Below, piece after piece: positions 10,815-21,585 of a stretch of 64,000 nucleotides of DNA. The position numbers were made by a program, and so were the translations under genes. Source of the stretch: Sarcophilus harrisii. Taxonomy: Eukaryota; Chordata; Mammalia; Dasyuromorphia; Dasyuridae. Positions within the stretch are counted from its first letter, which is position 1. Every line of letters starts with the position of its first letter. The stretch spans positions 306,664,874 through 306,728,873 of the forward strand of contig NC_045426.1 of assembly GCF_902635505.1 (NCBI RefSeq), in the 5' to 3' direction. The notes beneath the pieces were generated by a model. The model made no database searches and was not told the DNA's origin. It saw nothing but the letters and a program-made list of their open reading frames with translations.

Positions 10815-10992
10815 CTTTTAGGTTTAATCTGTACTACTTCCATTTTCTCTATCATTTTTTAAATCTAGACAATCAATAAAATAATAAATAAAGCCCTAAA
10901 TTATAATGTCTGTCGTTTTATGAGGTATTAATGCTCGTTAAAAATTTAATAATCGACTCTCTCCAGTTTGTTCAAGTTGGCTCCAGTATGCT
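10815..10992. repeat. Unnamed repeat, copy 1 of 2
   Basis: This stretch matches 19605-19765 over about 165 bases with many substitutions. Shared landmarks are 'caataaa' runs, a 'gaggtattaatgctc / gaggtataaatgctt' segment, 'actctctcca / actctccag' and 'ttggctccag / ctggctccag'. I do not recognise the family. A reversed MIR follows. Confidence 0.6.
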
Positions 10993-10999
10993 CCTTCCT

Positions 11000-11160
11000 G
11001 GGAGTAATCTAGTCCAATCTTTCTACAGGAAGGACAAAACTGCAATCCAAGGTGGTTATATGACTTGGACAAGTTCACACAGGTAGCAGATCCAAGATGA
11101 AAATTCAAGTCTTTTGAATTCAAATCCAGTTCTATTACATCACACGACATTACACACACT
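11000..11160 (-). repeat. MIR-type SINE, reversed
   Basis: 'aatctagtccaatctttcta', 'tatgacttggacaagttca' and 'cacaggtagcagatcca', with a decayed end at about 11150. Confidence 0.7.
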
Positions 11161-11334
11161 ACTTTTCAAAACCCAAAGAGAAAGGAAAATTGAATGAGTG
11201 GATTGCATAAAGCTGTCCCTCTTTTAAGGAAAAAGAAAACTAAGATGAGTTTTGAATGCCTAGAGCTAGAGAAAGGAAAGATAGGGAGGGAAAACTTTTT
11301 CTGTTCATGAACCAAAGAAGATTACTTGCTGACC

Positions 11335-11487
11335 CATCAAATCCTGGGCAAGTCACCTAACAATTTTCAGTCTCCATTTACTCATCTATAAAATGGGAGT
11401 TATAAAAGAACTTGTCTTATTGGGTTTTTGTGAGGATAAAATTAAATAATATACATAAAGGAGGTTGCATATCATAAAATAGTACAT
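11335..11487 (+). repeat. THER1/MIR-type SINE, 3' half
   Basis: 'tcctgggcaagtcacctaac', 'ctcatctataaaatgggag', 'tgggtttttgtgaggataaa' and 'aattaaataatatacataaa'. Confidence 0.75.
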
Positions 11488-11718
11488 GATGTTATTCAGT
11501 CATTTCTGACTCTTTGTGACTCTATTTATGGTCTTCCTGGCAAAGATACAGGGATGGTTTGCCATTTTCTTCTCCAGCTCATTTTACAAATGGGGAAACT
11601 AAAGCAGTAGGGATAAGGTACTTTCCCATGGTCACACAGCTAACAGGTATCTGAGGGTGGATTTGAACTCAAGTTTTCTTAATTCCAGGCCTAGTAATCT
11701 ATCCACTATATCACTTGG
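11488..11718 (-). repeat. MAR1 CORE-SINE, reversed
   Basis: 'ttattcagtcatttctgact', 'ggatggtttgccattttct', 'ttttacaaatggggaaact', 'ggtcacacagctaacaggt' and 'atctatccactatatcact'. Immediately adjoins the THER1 copy. Confidence 0.85.
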
Positions 11719-11794
11719 AGGGTCTTCCCCTCCAAGATTCATTCATTCATTTATTTAGATATTTTTGGACTGAGTGAAAGAGGAGATTCTTTAA

Positions 11795-12006
11795 CCACTG
11801 AATAGGTGCAGCCTCAGTCAAACCAGTTGAAGACTTTAGCTTAAAAAGATCAAGGCCTTTGGTCTGGAGAGGATGGTTCTGGAGAGGAAAGTGAGGCAGG
11901 TGATCTTACCCAGCCCTCTCTTACTTAAATCCAATTTACTTGCATGTCATGGAATCCACCTCTCTGATGTCCTGGTCCTCTTCAAGAACACAGGACAAAC
12001 AACAAT
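11795..12006 (+). repeat. (CAA)n-tailed marsupial SINE (RTESINE-like)
   Basis: 'gcagcctcagtcaaaccagt', 'gcttaaaaagatcaaggcct', 'aaagtgaggcaggtgatct', 'ttaaatccaatttacttgc', 'ctgatgtcctggtcctctt' and the tail 'aggacaaacaacaatataa'. An A/T-rich run follows to 12057. Confidence 0.75.
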
Positions 12007-12057
12007 ATAAATATAAATATATAAATGAAACAATAACAATATAAATATAAAAAAAAA

Positions 12058-12900
12058 CGGAAAGCCCTAGCACAGGTGCCAAAGAAATACTCCCAGATAG
12101 AATTTTTTCTCTAAGAGCGATTGAGGGAATGGAAAATATTTCTAAGAGTGCCCATGCAACCAGAGGGCATGAAAGACATGCTGTAAGTACCTCCATATCC
12201 CTGCATGAATTTGCCTCATAATAGAATATCTCTGGAGTCATTAAGGAATCCTAAAGGCAGTTTCACACATAAGGGAGGTGGATGGGGGAAAGGGATCCCT
12301 CAGTGTTTGAATTACTGTTTTCAGAAGCTTAACACCACCATGGTGCTAGAGCTGCCTAAAACTTACAACACAATATAACAAAATAATCAGTCCTGCTTTG
12401 TATCACCCCATCCATTTTCCATTCCCTCTGTCTGGTAGGATAACTTCCCATATATATTGCTTTCTCCTAAAAGAAAGCTGTTTTTGGTCGAGTCTTTATA
12501 CCATTTAAGGTGTCTCAAGTCACTCCTAAAATCTGAAAAGGTTTATGCTTGGAAAAGCTAGGAAATGAGATTTCCGGATCACACTGCACAGGCATTTCTA
12601 AGAGCTAAGGCTCCCCCCATTGTTTAAAATGTATGTGTTTCCTTTATCTCCTTCTCTGCTTCCACTCTTTTTCCTAAGACTCATCCCTCTCCCTAAGACA
12701 AACAGCTGAAGTATTTGGAATAAATGTATTTCAGGTTAAAGGTTAAAGGGGAAATTAAGAGGTCTAAGCCATATAGTTTGAGGCTTTTTTAAATCTCTGT
12801 AACTTCTGAAAAGTTTCTAAGCCTCCAGTCCTTCCACCCCTTCAAAAATGAACAAGACATTCTGCACACTGATGTCAAAAAAAAAAAAAAAAACCTTCCT
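12058..12900. other. Unassigned sequence
   Basis: Mostly unique-looking. A run of 17 A lies at about 12878-12894. The short direct repeat 'ggttaaa' occurs twice near 12734-12748. Confidence 0.45.
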
Positions 12901-12907
12901 AAACTAT

Positions 12908-13030
12908 ATCCCTGATCATAGGATGATAGATTTAGACTTGTTAAACTACATTCATTCAACCTCCACTTTTTAGAGATGAGGAAACTGAGATAAAGAGAGA
13001 TTGAGTAAGTAGCCTAAGGCCCCAGATCAT
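12908..13030 (-). repeat. MIR-type SINE, reversed
   Basis: 'tagagatgaggaaactgag' with 'gattgagtaagtagcctaag' after it and 'gatgatagatttagacttg' before it. Confidence 0.7.
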
Positions 13031-13034
13031 CCCA

Positions 13035-13505
13035 CTTCCCATTGGCTTTGTGTGGCCTATAGAATAAAATCTGAATCATTTCAGATGCATCCTCCATAAT
13101 CTGACCTCAATTTTCTTTTGCAATCTTATCTTTAAATACTCCCTTTCACAAAGAGTACTCTCTGGCAAAACTGGACTGCTGACACTTCTACAAAGCATTA
13201 TGTGTTTCCCCCATCTCCAATCTTTCCTCACACAATACCTTCTTTTCCACTTCTGCCAGTCAAAATTCGTCTCATATTTCAAAACAGTTTCAATTATCAA
13301 TTCTTCCATGAAACTTTTTATCTAGGAAGACATGTTATTTCTGTCTCTATTCATCCATAATACTTCACATGAGCCTTTCCTATAATACAGATCATATTCT
13401 ATCTTATACTGTTTAGGTACAGGTCTCCTTTCTTCTGTTGGCTCCTTAAAAGCAAGAATCATGTCTTCTTTGTTCTCCCCAGAGTACCCAGTATTTTTCA
13501 AAGAA
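13035..13505 (+). mobile_element. L2 LINE 3' end
   Basis: Landmarks in order: 'agaataaaatctgaatcat', 'atcctccataatctgacctc', 'tctgccagtcaaaattcgtc', 'aattcttccatgaaactttt' and 'ttaaaagcaagaatcatgtc'. These fit the last part of L2 and its 3' UTR, strongly diverged and without a usable frame. Confidence 0.7.
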
Positions 13506-13870
13506 ATGAGCTGAATTAACTTTATCTGCTTTTTTCCTTAATAAACTCATCTGTAAAATGGAAATAATTGAAAAAAAAACTTTAGAATTTGAAGTAGACT
13601 GAAAAGCACAAGGAAAGTAGATTTTTGAAATTAATTTATAGTATAATTGTGTTTATCCAGAATGGTTCAGGAGTAGTATATTCTGCTTAATTGAATATGC
13701 TGATTAAGTGATTTACCACATAAGGCTTAAAGAAATCTCTAGTTCTCAAAATATTTGACAATAATTGCAAAAATAAAAATAAGACTTCATTTGATGCTAT
13801 CATCTCTCTTAAGTACATGTAGAATAGTCATGTAAAAGATGTAATGGAATTGCTATTCCCTGCTTCAGAG
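13506..13870. other. Unassigned AT-rich sequence
   Basis: No repeat or exon recognised. Confidence 0.45.
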
Positions 13871-13874
13871 GGAA

Positions 13875-14100
13875 AAACCAGGAAAAATAAATGGAAATTT
13901 TAATGATGTGAATTTAGGCACAATTAAGGACAAGTTCCCTAACAATTAGAGCTGTCTAAAAATCAAGTGGGCTGCTTCATGAGATGATAGGTTTCTGCTT
14001 CCTGGAAGCCTTTCAGGAGAAATTGGACTGCATAGAACTGACCTAGAAGACCACTGAGATATCTTCCAAAGCTAAGACTCTGTGATTCAAAGGTCAATTT
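13875..14100 (+). mobile_element. L3/CR1-like LINE 3' end
   Basis: 'ccctaacaattagagctgtc', 'gtgggctgcttcatgagatg', 'tggaagcctttcaggagaaa' and 'tccaaagctaagactctgtg' match the CR1/L3 3' UTR order. No ORF sequence remains. Confidence 0.75.
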
Positions 14101-14509
14101 ACAGAACAGATATCGCTGAAATCTCTTAACTTTTTGAAAATCTAATTTTGTTTTGCTTTTTTAAAAATTCTTGAAAAGTGTCTTTCTATGTCCCCAACCT
14201 TGAAAGGGGGGAATGAAAACCCCTGTACATACATAGTCAAAGAGAAATCAGTTAAATTTTATAGGAGATATGACTATTGGAAAATTGTTATTAGTCATTT
14301 CACTTCATTGTCAACAAGGACCTGATAGTTCAGAGGAACATGGTACCTTCCCCTTTCTAAAGTTCCCTCCTACTCCAATTCTGGATTCACCTGGACTGAA
14401 CTGGGTTCAGTCCAGGAAGAACCTGGCCTCTAAAGAAAATGGCCATTGTCTTGTTTCTGACTCATTGAATTTCAGTTCACGATCACTTAAAGCAAAGGGT
14501 TAGTTCTTA

Positions 14510-15343
14510 TTTTTTAATTAAAACTTTTTATTTACAAAACATATGCATGGGTAATTTTTCAACATTGACTCCTGCAAAACTTTCTGTTCCAAATTTTTCC
14601 TTCTTTCCCCCCATCCCTTCCCCTAGATGGCAGATAGTCCAATACATGTTAAATATGTTAAAGTATATATTAAATCCAATATATATATATATACATATTT
14701 ATACAGTTATCTTGCTGCACAAGAAAAATTGGAACTGGAAAGAAAAAAAATCTGAGAAGGAAAACAAAATGCAAGCAAACATCAACAGAAAGCATGAAAA
14801 TACTAGGTTGTGTTCCATACTCAGTTCCCACGGTCCTCTCTTTGGGTGTACATGGCTTTCTTCATCACTGAACAATTGGAACTGGTTTGAATCATGTCAT
14901 TGTTGAAGAGAGCCACATCCATCATAGTTAATCATTGTATAATCTTATTATTGCTGTGTGTAATGATCTTCTAGTGAGGTTCTGCTTATTTCACTTTGCA
15001 TCAGTTCATGTAAGTCTCTTCAGGCCTTTCTGAAATCATCCTGCTGGTCATTTCTTACAGAACAATAATATTCCATAACATTCATATACCACAATTTATT
15101 CAGCCATTCTCCAATTGATGGGCATCCACTCAGTTTCCAGTTTTGGCCACTACAAATAGGGCTGCCACAAACATTCTTGCACATATGGGTCCCTTTCCCT
15201 TCTTTAAGATCTTTTTGGGACATAAGCCCAGTAGAAACACTGCTGGATCAAAGGGTATGCAGTTTGCTAACTTTTTGAGTTCCAAATTGCTCTCCAGAAT
15301 GGTTGGGTCCATTCCTACCAACAATGTATCAGTGTCCATAGGA
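14510..15343 (-). mobile_element. Marsupial L1 3' end, reversed, with TSD
   Basis: The T-rich start is the reversed tail. It is followed by 'acatatgcatgggtaattt', a CT-rich stretch, 'tagatggcagatagtccaa', 'cttgctgcacaagaaaaat', 'aatcatcctgctggtcatt', 'ccaattgatgggcatccac' and 'attgctctccagaatggtt'. Flanked by 'ttagttctta' at 14500-14509 and 15344-15353. It is 5'-truncated (834 bp) and fairly young. Its sequence past 15200 lies upstream of the 3' UTR. Confidence 0.85.
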
Positions 15344-15488
15344 TTAGTTCTTAACTAGAAAAGAACTTAGTATAGATAGTAAGTCAGGCACAGGATAACT
15401 ATTTATTTCTTCCATATGAAAGAAATGCTTAAAACACAAAAGACGCATAAAGCCACAGTGATAAAAAATTAAAATATGAAATTCCCTG

Positions 15489-16111
15489 TTGTGAAATGAT
15501 CCAACCATTCTGGAGAGCAATCTGGAACTCTGCTTAAAAGGGCTATCAAATTGTGCATACCCTTTGACCCAGCAGTGCCATTACTGGGTCTGTATCTCAA
15601 AGAAATCATAAAGGAGGGAAAGAGACTCAGATATGCAAAAAGGTAGCAGCTCTTTTTGTGATAGCAAAGAACTGGAAAATGAGTAGCTGCCCATCAGTTG
15701 GGGAATGGCTAAATAACTTGTGGTATATGACTGTTATGAGATGTTATTGTTCTATAAGAAATGAGCAGAATGATTTCAGAAAAGCCTGGATTTACATGAA
15801 CTGATGCTGAGCAAAACAAGCAGAGCCAGGAATACATTGTACATAATAACAACAAGAATGGGTAATGATCAACTACGAAAAACTTGGTTCTTCTCTGTGA
15901 TTCACTGATCCAAAGTAATCCCAGTAGGTTTTGGACAAAAATTGCCATCTGCATTCAGAAAAATAACTATGGAGAATGAATGTAAATCAACACATGCTGT
16001 GGTTGATTTTTTTTTCCCTCTCCCATGGTTTTTTCCTTTTGCTCTGATTTTTCTCTCACAACATGATTCATAAAACAATGTGTATTAAAAATAAATACTT
16101 TTTTAAAATAT
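15489..16111 (+). mobile_element. Marsupial L1 3' end with TSD
   Basis: 'ttctggagagcaatctggaa', 'ccctttgacccagcagtgcc', 'tcataaaggagggaaagag', 'gatttacatgaactgatgct' and an AATAAA at 16091 with A/T tail. Flanked by a near-perfect 15-bp duplication, 'atatgaaattccctg' (15474-15488) and 'atatgaaactccctg' (16112-16126). A 5'-truncated copy of 623 bp. Confidence 0.85.
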
Positions 16112-16126
16112 ATATGAAACTCCCTG

Positions 16127-17217
16127 GGAGATTATAGAATAGGTTTTTACCTTCATCTAAACTCTTCAAGGTCCAAAATGTACTTTCCAATTCTTCTGAT
16201 AATTTTAAGTCATGTCTTGGGTTTATACTTCTTCTCACAGTCATCTTTGTCCTCTGAGAAGAATTATAATAGACAATGTCAAATGAAGAACATAAGTATA
16301 TCCAAACTTCCAAGTATCTACCAATTTGGAAGGTTTATCTTTCATGATTGCTGTTTGGCCACGTGTGTTAGACATAAGCTAAAAAGAGAGAAAAATGAAA
16401 ACTAAAATACAAGTGTGGTGATGAAAAAATTCTGAGAGACATTGTTTCTGGATGATTTAATCATTTCAATAATAATAGCTGATATTTCAGATATTATATC
16501 AGATATAATAATATCAGCATATTATTAATAAAAGCATGGCCATTTGCCAGTCTCTCTTGGGCCAACCCATCATGGCAATGGGCTCACCATTAATATGCCC
16601 TTCAGAAGAGTAGGTTTTCCTGAGGGATGCCAATCAACTCTGATTGGTTAATACACTGAGATGTGGACTTATTAAAATGAAGGGCTTCAGGTATATGAGT
16701 TAGATCACCTAAATCTTGGTCAAATAGATCAATTTTCATGTGACCTTTCTTGACAGTAGGACAAATCAACATTTTCCCAGACCTGTCTGAGTAAACACAA
16801 TAAGCAGGAATATATCTATTAACTTAAACTTAAAATTTCTTTTACCATCTGATTAGATCTTGGCCCAGGTAAATCTTTAAGAGAGATTTCCTACACTGCT
16901 TGGCCTCTGGGTGAGGAAGTATAAAAGGGGAAAAACTTTGGTACTAATACAATATTTAGTTACTAAATGCAAGAGCAAAACATTCATTTTTCACAAGTTG
17001 TTTCTCCTTTTGGCTCAACCCCACACCTTCACCCTCACCCAAAGAGGGAACATGCACAAACAACTATAAGGCTCCGGTTGGATGTGCCCTTTAGTCAGGG
17101 GCCCAAAACCCAATCCCATCCCCACTCATCGAATCACTTTACTCTACTGAAATGGAGGGGGGAAAACTACAAGGTGAAATTAAAATACATATTAGGACTA
17201 TTTGGCAGTGTTCCTTG
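16127..17217. other. Unassigned sequence with a promoter-like TATA motif
   Basis: No named repeat. A palindromic AT stretch lies at about 16478-16515. At 16918-16930 'agtataaaaggggaaa' resembles a TATA box, with CCAAT-like 'ctgattggtt' upstream at 16640-16649. It could be a decayed LTR or chance. Confidence 0.3.
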
Positions 17218-17249
17218 TATGTTCAAGATATATATATATCTTGAACATA
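17218..17249. repeat. Perfect 32-bp palindrome
   Basis: The arm 'tatgttcaagatatat' is followed directly by its reverse complement. The centre is (AT)n. Confidence 0.95.
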
Positions 17250-17274
17250 TATATTCATATAATAAAAGTTAACC

Positions 17275-17455
17275 AGCATGACCAAGCCAGACCCAGGTTC
17301 AGGTTTCACCTGTACTATTAACTAGCTCTATGATCCTGAGAAAATCATGTAAGCACTCAGTGCTTTAGGCAACTCTCAAAGACTATAAGTTCCAAAGAGG
17401 TGATTTACATTGGTTAATATATTGAGACAGAGATCCCCATACTGATGAAATCATA
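17275..17455 (+). repeat. tRNA-derived WALLSI/WSINE-type SINE
   Basis: 'agacccaggttcaggtttca', 'taactagctctatgatcctg', 'cagtgctttaggcaactctc', 'aagactataagttccaaaga' and 'cccatactgatgaaatcat'. Full length but diverged. Confidence 0.8.
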
Positions 17456-17459
17456 GGAC

Positions 17460-17615
17460 AACAATAGCTCACATTTAGATAGTACTTTAAAGTTTTCAAA
17501 GATTATGCATATATATTTATATGCACAAATATAATATGCATATGTTATCCCAGAATGTTTGTAAATAACAATATATTTTTTAATGAAGACCAAGAAAATG
17601 AAATAGTTTGCTTCA
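17460..17615 (-). repeat. MIR/THER1-type SINE, reversed
   Basis: 'caatagctcacatttagat' and 'agtactttaaagttttcaaa' are the antisense of a THER1 3' end. The core near 17580-17600 is weak. Confidence 0.55.
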
Positions 17616-17739
17616 TACAAAGGACTTTCTTCAAGTCATCAACTAAATGACTTTTGCCAAAAGCCTATGGGAAGGAAGCTCAGAATCCTCTTCTAGTAAA
17701 TGAAAGATAATCCCTTCCAGCTCTAACAGCTCAAAGGCT

Positions 17740-17925
17740 CATGCATTTAGAGTTAAGAGACTTTAAAGGTTACTTGGTCCAACTCCTTTACAAATGTTAC
17801 AGATGAGGATGTGATGGCCCAAGCAATGAAATGCCTTGTCCAAGGTTGCACAGGTAGTTGTACAAGAAGAGAGACCATTTGAACCCAGGTGTTCTGTCTC
17901 CACATCCAACTCTCTTTCCTCTGAA
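17740..17925 (-). repeat. MIR-type SINE, reversed
   Basis: 'cttggtccaactcctttac', 'gttacagatgaggatgtga', 'cttgtccaaggttgcacag' and 'atttgaacccaggtgttct'. Confidence 0.8.
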
Positions 17926-19404
17926 ACATATGTCTAGGATTCCTATTCTCATCCCTGAGAACCCTTCAGAGTATTTCACCAGAAGAGAAAAAAAATCTAC
18001 CATGTGGATAGCCAGTTCTGTTCTTCTTTCCTTCACCAGGCTCCCCAAAGGGATTGAACTCCAAAGAGACCTCTCAGTTTCTTTCCAGGATCCCAAAGCT
18101 GGCAACCTGATGGTTCACACATTTATGTGGAGAGTAAATTGAATTATCCTGATTAATATCAGCATCATTTTCACATCTCAGAGGGAAACATAAGTCAATT
18201 GTGTACATTAAACTCATTCTCATTATCTTCTTGTCAACGCCTGCTGTATACCAGTCCCATCAGCTTTCTCCAAAAATGTTGCTAAATTTTGTTTCAATGT
18301 AAGTACTCCTCACCTAATCCTTAAGTAATGCCAATTTAGCTGAAGTGGAACGCCTGAACACCAAGGGAACTACATATGAAATGCATGAATGTTAAATGAA
18401 TTCATTTAGATTAGCATCATTAAAATGAAGAAAGAATTCAAAATAAGAACACTTTTAAGGTATCCCCCTGAAAAAGAGAAGCAAAGAAAGGACTTCAACA
18501 AATTAAAGGATGCTTAACTGTTTATAAAGTCCATCCTTCTCAGGTTCTACCTGACCTACTTACCATCTACAAAACCCTTCCCATACGCAGAAGTATCCCT
18601 TGAATCATTCTCCATAATGAATCCACTTGTGTTAATAAGTGAGGCCTGAAAGAACAGGTACCTTAAAAATTAGGCTAAACCAATTAAAAGTAGGAAACCA
18701 GCCTCCACTCCACCCCCAAAAAAGGCATGCTAACTCTACCACTAGTTTAGTATAAAACGAAATGCATTTTAAAGTCTGAAATCTTTAACTATATTTATAG
18801 AAGCACATAGTAATGATGTGGTGCAGCCATTGTCAGCAATAATGTGCACTCTAACCAAGTCTATCCTATTTCCATGGTCAGAAATAATGTAAATCTTCAT
18901 CATTGTCAACTGTGACACACACACAAAGGGAGGCCAAATTCCTAGAGCTGTCTTGTCAACATGACTAAGGCTTAATCAACTCACCAGATCAGGTAAAAGA
19001 CCCCTCCACCTCTGAGCAGGCACAGTAGACATACTCTTGCCCCACAAATAACCTTTAAAACTAAACACCTTCATTATGCTATATTAGCATATCTTATTTC
19101 CTGCTGTCCCAACTGCTGACGTTAGACATAATGAGCATGCAAGTTTGTTCTCTATGAGGACCTTTCCTAAGTCTTCCCTAACTCTCTAAATCCTGCTCTT
19201 ACTCTTTACCTCTGATCTTTAAATATTTCACTAAATCATTTTGATTAGCTCCTGCACCTTTTTACAATAATAAAGGGCTCCTTGTGACTATGATAACACC
19301 TTTATCTGAATGTTTCACAAACCAAATCTTCATCATCATTCAAGGTGCTATATCCTATAGGTGCTATAGGAATGGTTTACTCTCTTCCCTTTCTGCTATA
19401 GGAC
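17926..19404. other. Repeat-poor stretch with conserved-looking segments
   Basis: No repeat recognised for about 1.4 kb. 18130-18450 and 18770-19150 are AT-rich with homeodomain-, NFI-like (tgccaa) and SOX-like (ccattgtc) words and no simple repeats. This is how distal enhancers often look, but that is only an impression. 'tgccaatttagctgaagtgg' at 18330 is one striking run. Confidence 0.35.
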
Positions 19405-19409
19405 AATAG

Positions 19410-19560
19410 AATACAGGAGAAAAGAGCATTAGAGTCAAAAGACTTGTGTTCAAATCCTATCTCAGTTACTTATTTGGACATCAGTTTCCCTTTCTGGACT
19501 TCATTTTCCTTATCTGTACAAGGTGATTGGATTAGGTGATATCTAAGCATGAGTATACTG
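19410..19560 (+). repeat. THER1/MIR-type SINE
   Basis: 'gagtcaaaagacttgtgttc', 'aaatcctatctcagttactt' and 'ttttccttatctgtacaagg'. Confidence 0.75.
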
Positions 19561-19604
19561 ATAAATGTTTTGACAACGAAAAATGTTCATAGGATTTCCT
19601 TTTA

Positions 19605-19765
19605 AGTTTACTCTGTATTATTGACATTTCTCCATCTCTTAATCAACAAAACAATAAATCAAACCCAGATTTGTAGCACTTTGAGGTATAAATGCTTACA
19701 TTGAAAACCTAATAACTGACTCTCCAGCTGGTTAGAGCTGGCTCCAGCACACCCCTGCTTCTAAG
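19605..19765. repeat. Unnamed repeat, copy 2 of 2
   Basis: Partner of 10815-10992. The clearest shared part is 'actttgaggtataaatgctt' and 'gttagagctggctccagcac'. No terminal repeats or tail are obvious, so its class is unknown. Confidence 0.6.
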
Positions 19766-20440
19766 ATGCCATCCAGTTCTCCATCTAGTAGCTAGGAGTG
19801 ATCTTTGGTGAATAGCTCCTTTTATTACTAGTATTTTTACTAACCAAGATGCATCTGTAACTGCCCTCATAGGTCACACAATTAGAAAAATGTCCAGAGC
19901 CCTCTGTTCTAAAGAAACATAGAATGAGATGCAGTGTAATGTCCAATAACACTATACAAAATCCCAGAGAATATCCAGATAGGAGCCCAGCCCTACTATG
20001 CTCACATCAGCACACCAAAATAAAGACATTCCCCAAATCTCTCTGAAATATACACTGTTCTGTCCCATACTCTGCCTCTGTATAATAGTTGGGGAGGGGG
20101 GAGTTAGTCTCAAATCATTAACAGCCTCCTGCTGTTGGGATATCCACAGAATACTCTACAGGTAATTATAACCCCTCTCCAGAGTAGAATTCCTGGCAGG
20201 TGTTCTTGCCAGGTGACAGCAGGCTCCTTCCCTTTCCTGTGCCACATTGGGATGTGATTGTCCTACATCCCTGCATGCTGCTGACAGTGCATTTGAATGA
20301 AGTTATACCATAGACCAGGCAAAAATACTGCTGCTTACAAACTGCAGGGGGTAGAAAGAAAAGACAAAAGTTCAGACTTAATGACTTCAGGTGAGGACAT
20401 TGGCATCTTAGAACAAGAAAATACACTTTCCAGACCAAGA
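19766..20440. other. Unassigned sequence
   Basis: Nothing recognised. A fragment with 'gtcacacaattag' at 19872 may be a decayed reversed SINE. Confidence 0.4.
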
Positions 20441-20444
20441 TAGA

Positions 20445-20630
20445 TTGGTATGATAAATAAAGTACTGGATTTGGAGTGAGGAAACCCAAGTGCAAATTTC
20501 ATGTCAAGCTCTTATTAGCCTTGTGACCATAGGTAAGTCATAACTTCCTTGTGAGTAAGTTTCCTCATGTATAAAATGAAAATGTTGGAGATCTTTAAGG
20601 GCTTCTTCCAGCTCTAAATCTAGTTCCAGA
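20445..20630 (+). repeat. THER1/MIR-type SINE
   Basis: 'aaagtactggatttggagtg', 'tagccttgtgaccataggta', 'cctcatgtataaaatgaaaa' and the marsupial 3' end 'cttcttccagctctaaatct'. Confidence 0.8.
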
Positions 20631-20744
20631 GAAAAGATTACTTATGAAAGCATCTGGAAAAATCAGGGTAAAAACAAGAAACAAGGAAAAGAAGTTCAAA
20701 AAAAAGTAAAGCACTAAGACAAGGGCTCTTTTTAAAAATAATAA

Positions 20745-20990
20745 TAATTTTGGGAGTGGCAAATATACACCTTCACTTCCTTTCTATCCCCAATGAGAAA
20801 GCAAGGAAAATAAAACTTCTGTTGCAAACCTATAGCCAAGCAAAACAAATTTCTACATTGGTCATGCTTCCATCTTCTCCCCCCAAAAAAAGGTCTCAAT
20901 CTGCACTCTGAATCCATTATATCTGTCTCTGGTGGGGCTGGTATCATGAGTCCTCTAGAATTGTTATTGGTCATTGAAATGATCCATGTT
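20745..20990 (-). mobile_element. Marsupial L1 3' end, reversed, short
   Basis: 'gccaagcaaaacaaatttct', 'ctcaatctgcactctgaatc', 'atcatgagtcctctagaatt' and 'gttattggtcattgaaatga'. Same L1 subfamily as at 39500 and 42960. Confidence 0.7.
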
Positions 20991-20995
20991 AAAGT

Positions 20996-21194
20996 CAGGA
21001 GCTCTAATTAATTTTTATTACCATTAAACCCGGTAGCAGTCTGGTGAAGCTCAGGGATCTTTTCTCAGAATGATATTTTTAAATGCAAAAGCTAAAATGC
21101 ATAGAATTACAAAGAAAATTAGTTATATTGAAATACATTTATCAGAATACTGGAACCACAAGCAAGTTGATGGACCCTAGGTTCAGAATCCCTA
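20996..21194. mobile_element. hAT-type MITE, family 2, copy 1
   Basis: Starts 'caggagctctaatt' and carries 'agcagtctggtgaagctcag', 'cagaatgatatttttaaatg' and 'attgaaatacatttatcaga', ending near 'ggttcagaatccct'. Its internal sequence is shared with copies at 47324, 52057 and 55169. Confidence 0.65.
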
Positions 21195-21389
21195 CACAAA
21201 GAAGAAACTGGAAAAGTCGGGACACAAATACAACCAAGAAACAAGAGTAGAAGAAAAATTGGGAAAATACTAAAAAAATTGTTTTAAAAACCAAGGGAGA
21301 GAGATGAGAATCATAAGAAAAGTCAAGACAGGAGAAGAGGAAGCAGAGAAATCTTATTAACTGACAAGTATCTTTCTAGGAGGTCCTAG

Positions 21390-21585
21390 TAAAGAAAAAT
21401 AGAAAATGAATATTAATTATGAAATTTAAGACTTATAAGTCATCTCTTCTTACCCTCTTTTTATAGAAGAGACCCAGATGACTTGTCCAAGATAATTTGG
21501 TCTTAAAGACCAGACCTCAGGCCTCGACTTCTCTCCCACTTTTTTCTTTGTAACACACTTAACCCAAACACACTTTTGGAACAAG
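21390..21585 (-). repeat. Decayed MIR-type SINE, reversed
   Basis: 'tttttatagaagagaccca', 'gatgacttgtccaagataa' and a decayed end. Confidence 0.5.
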
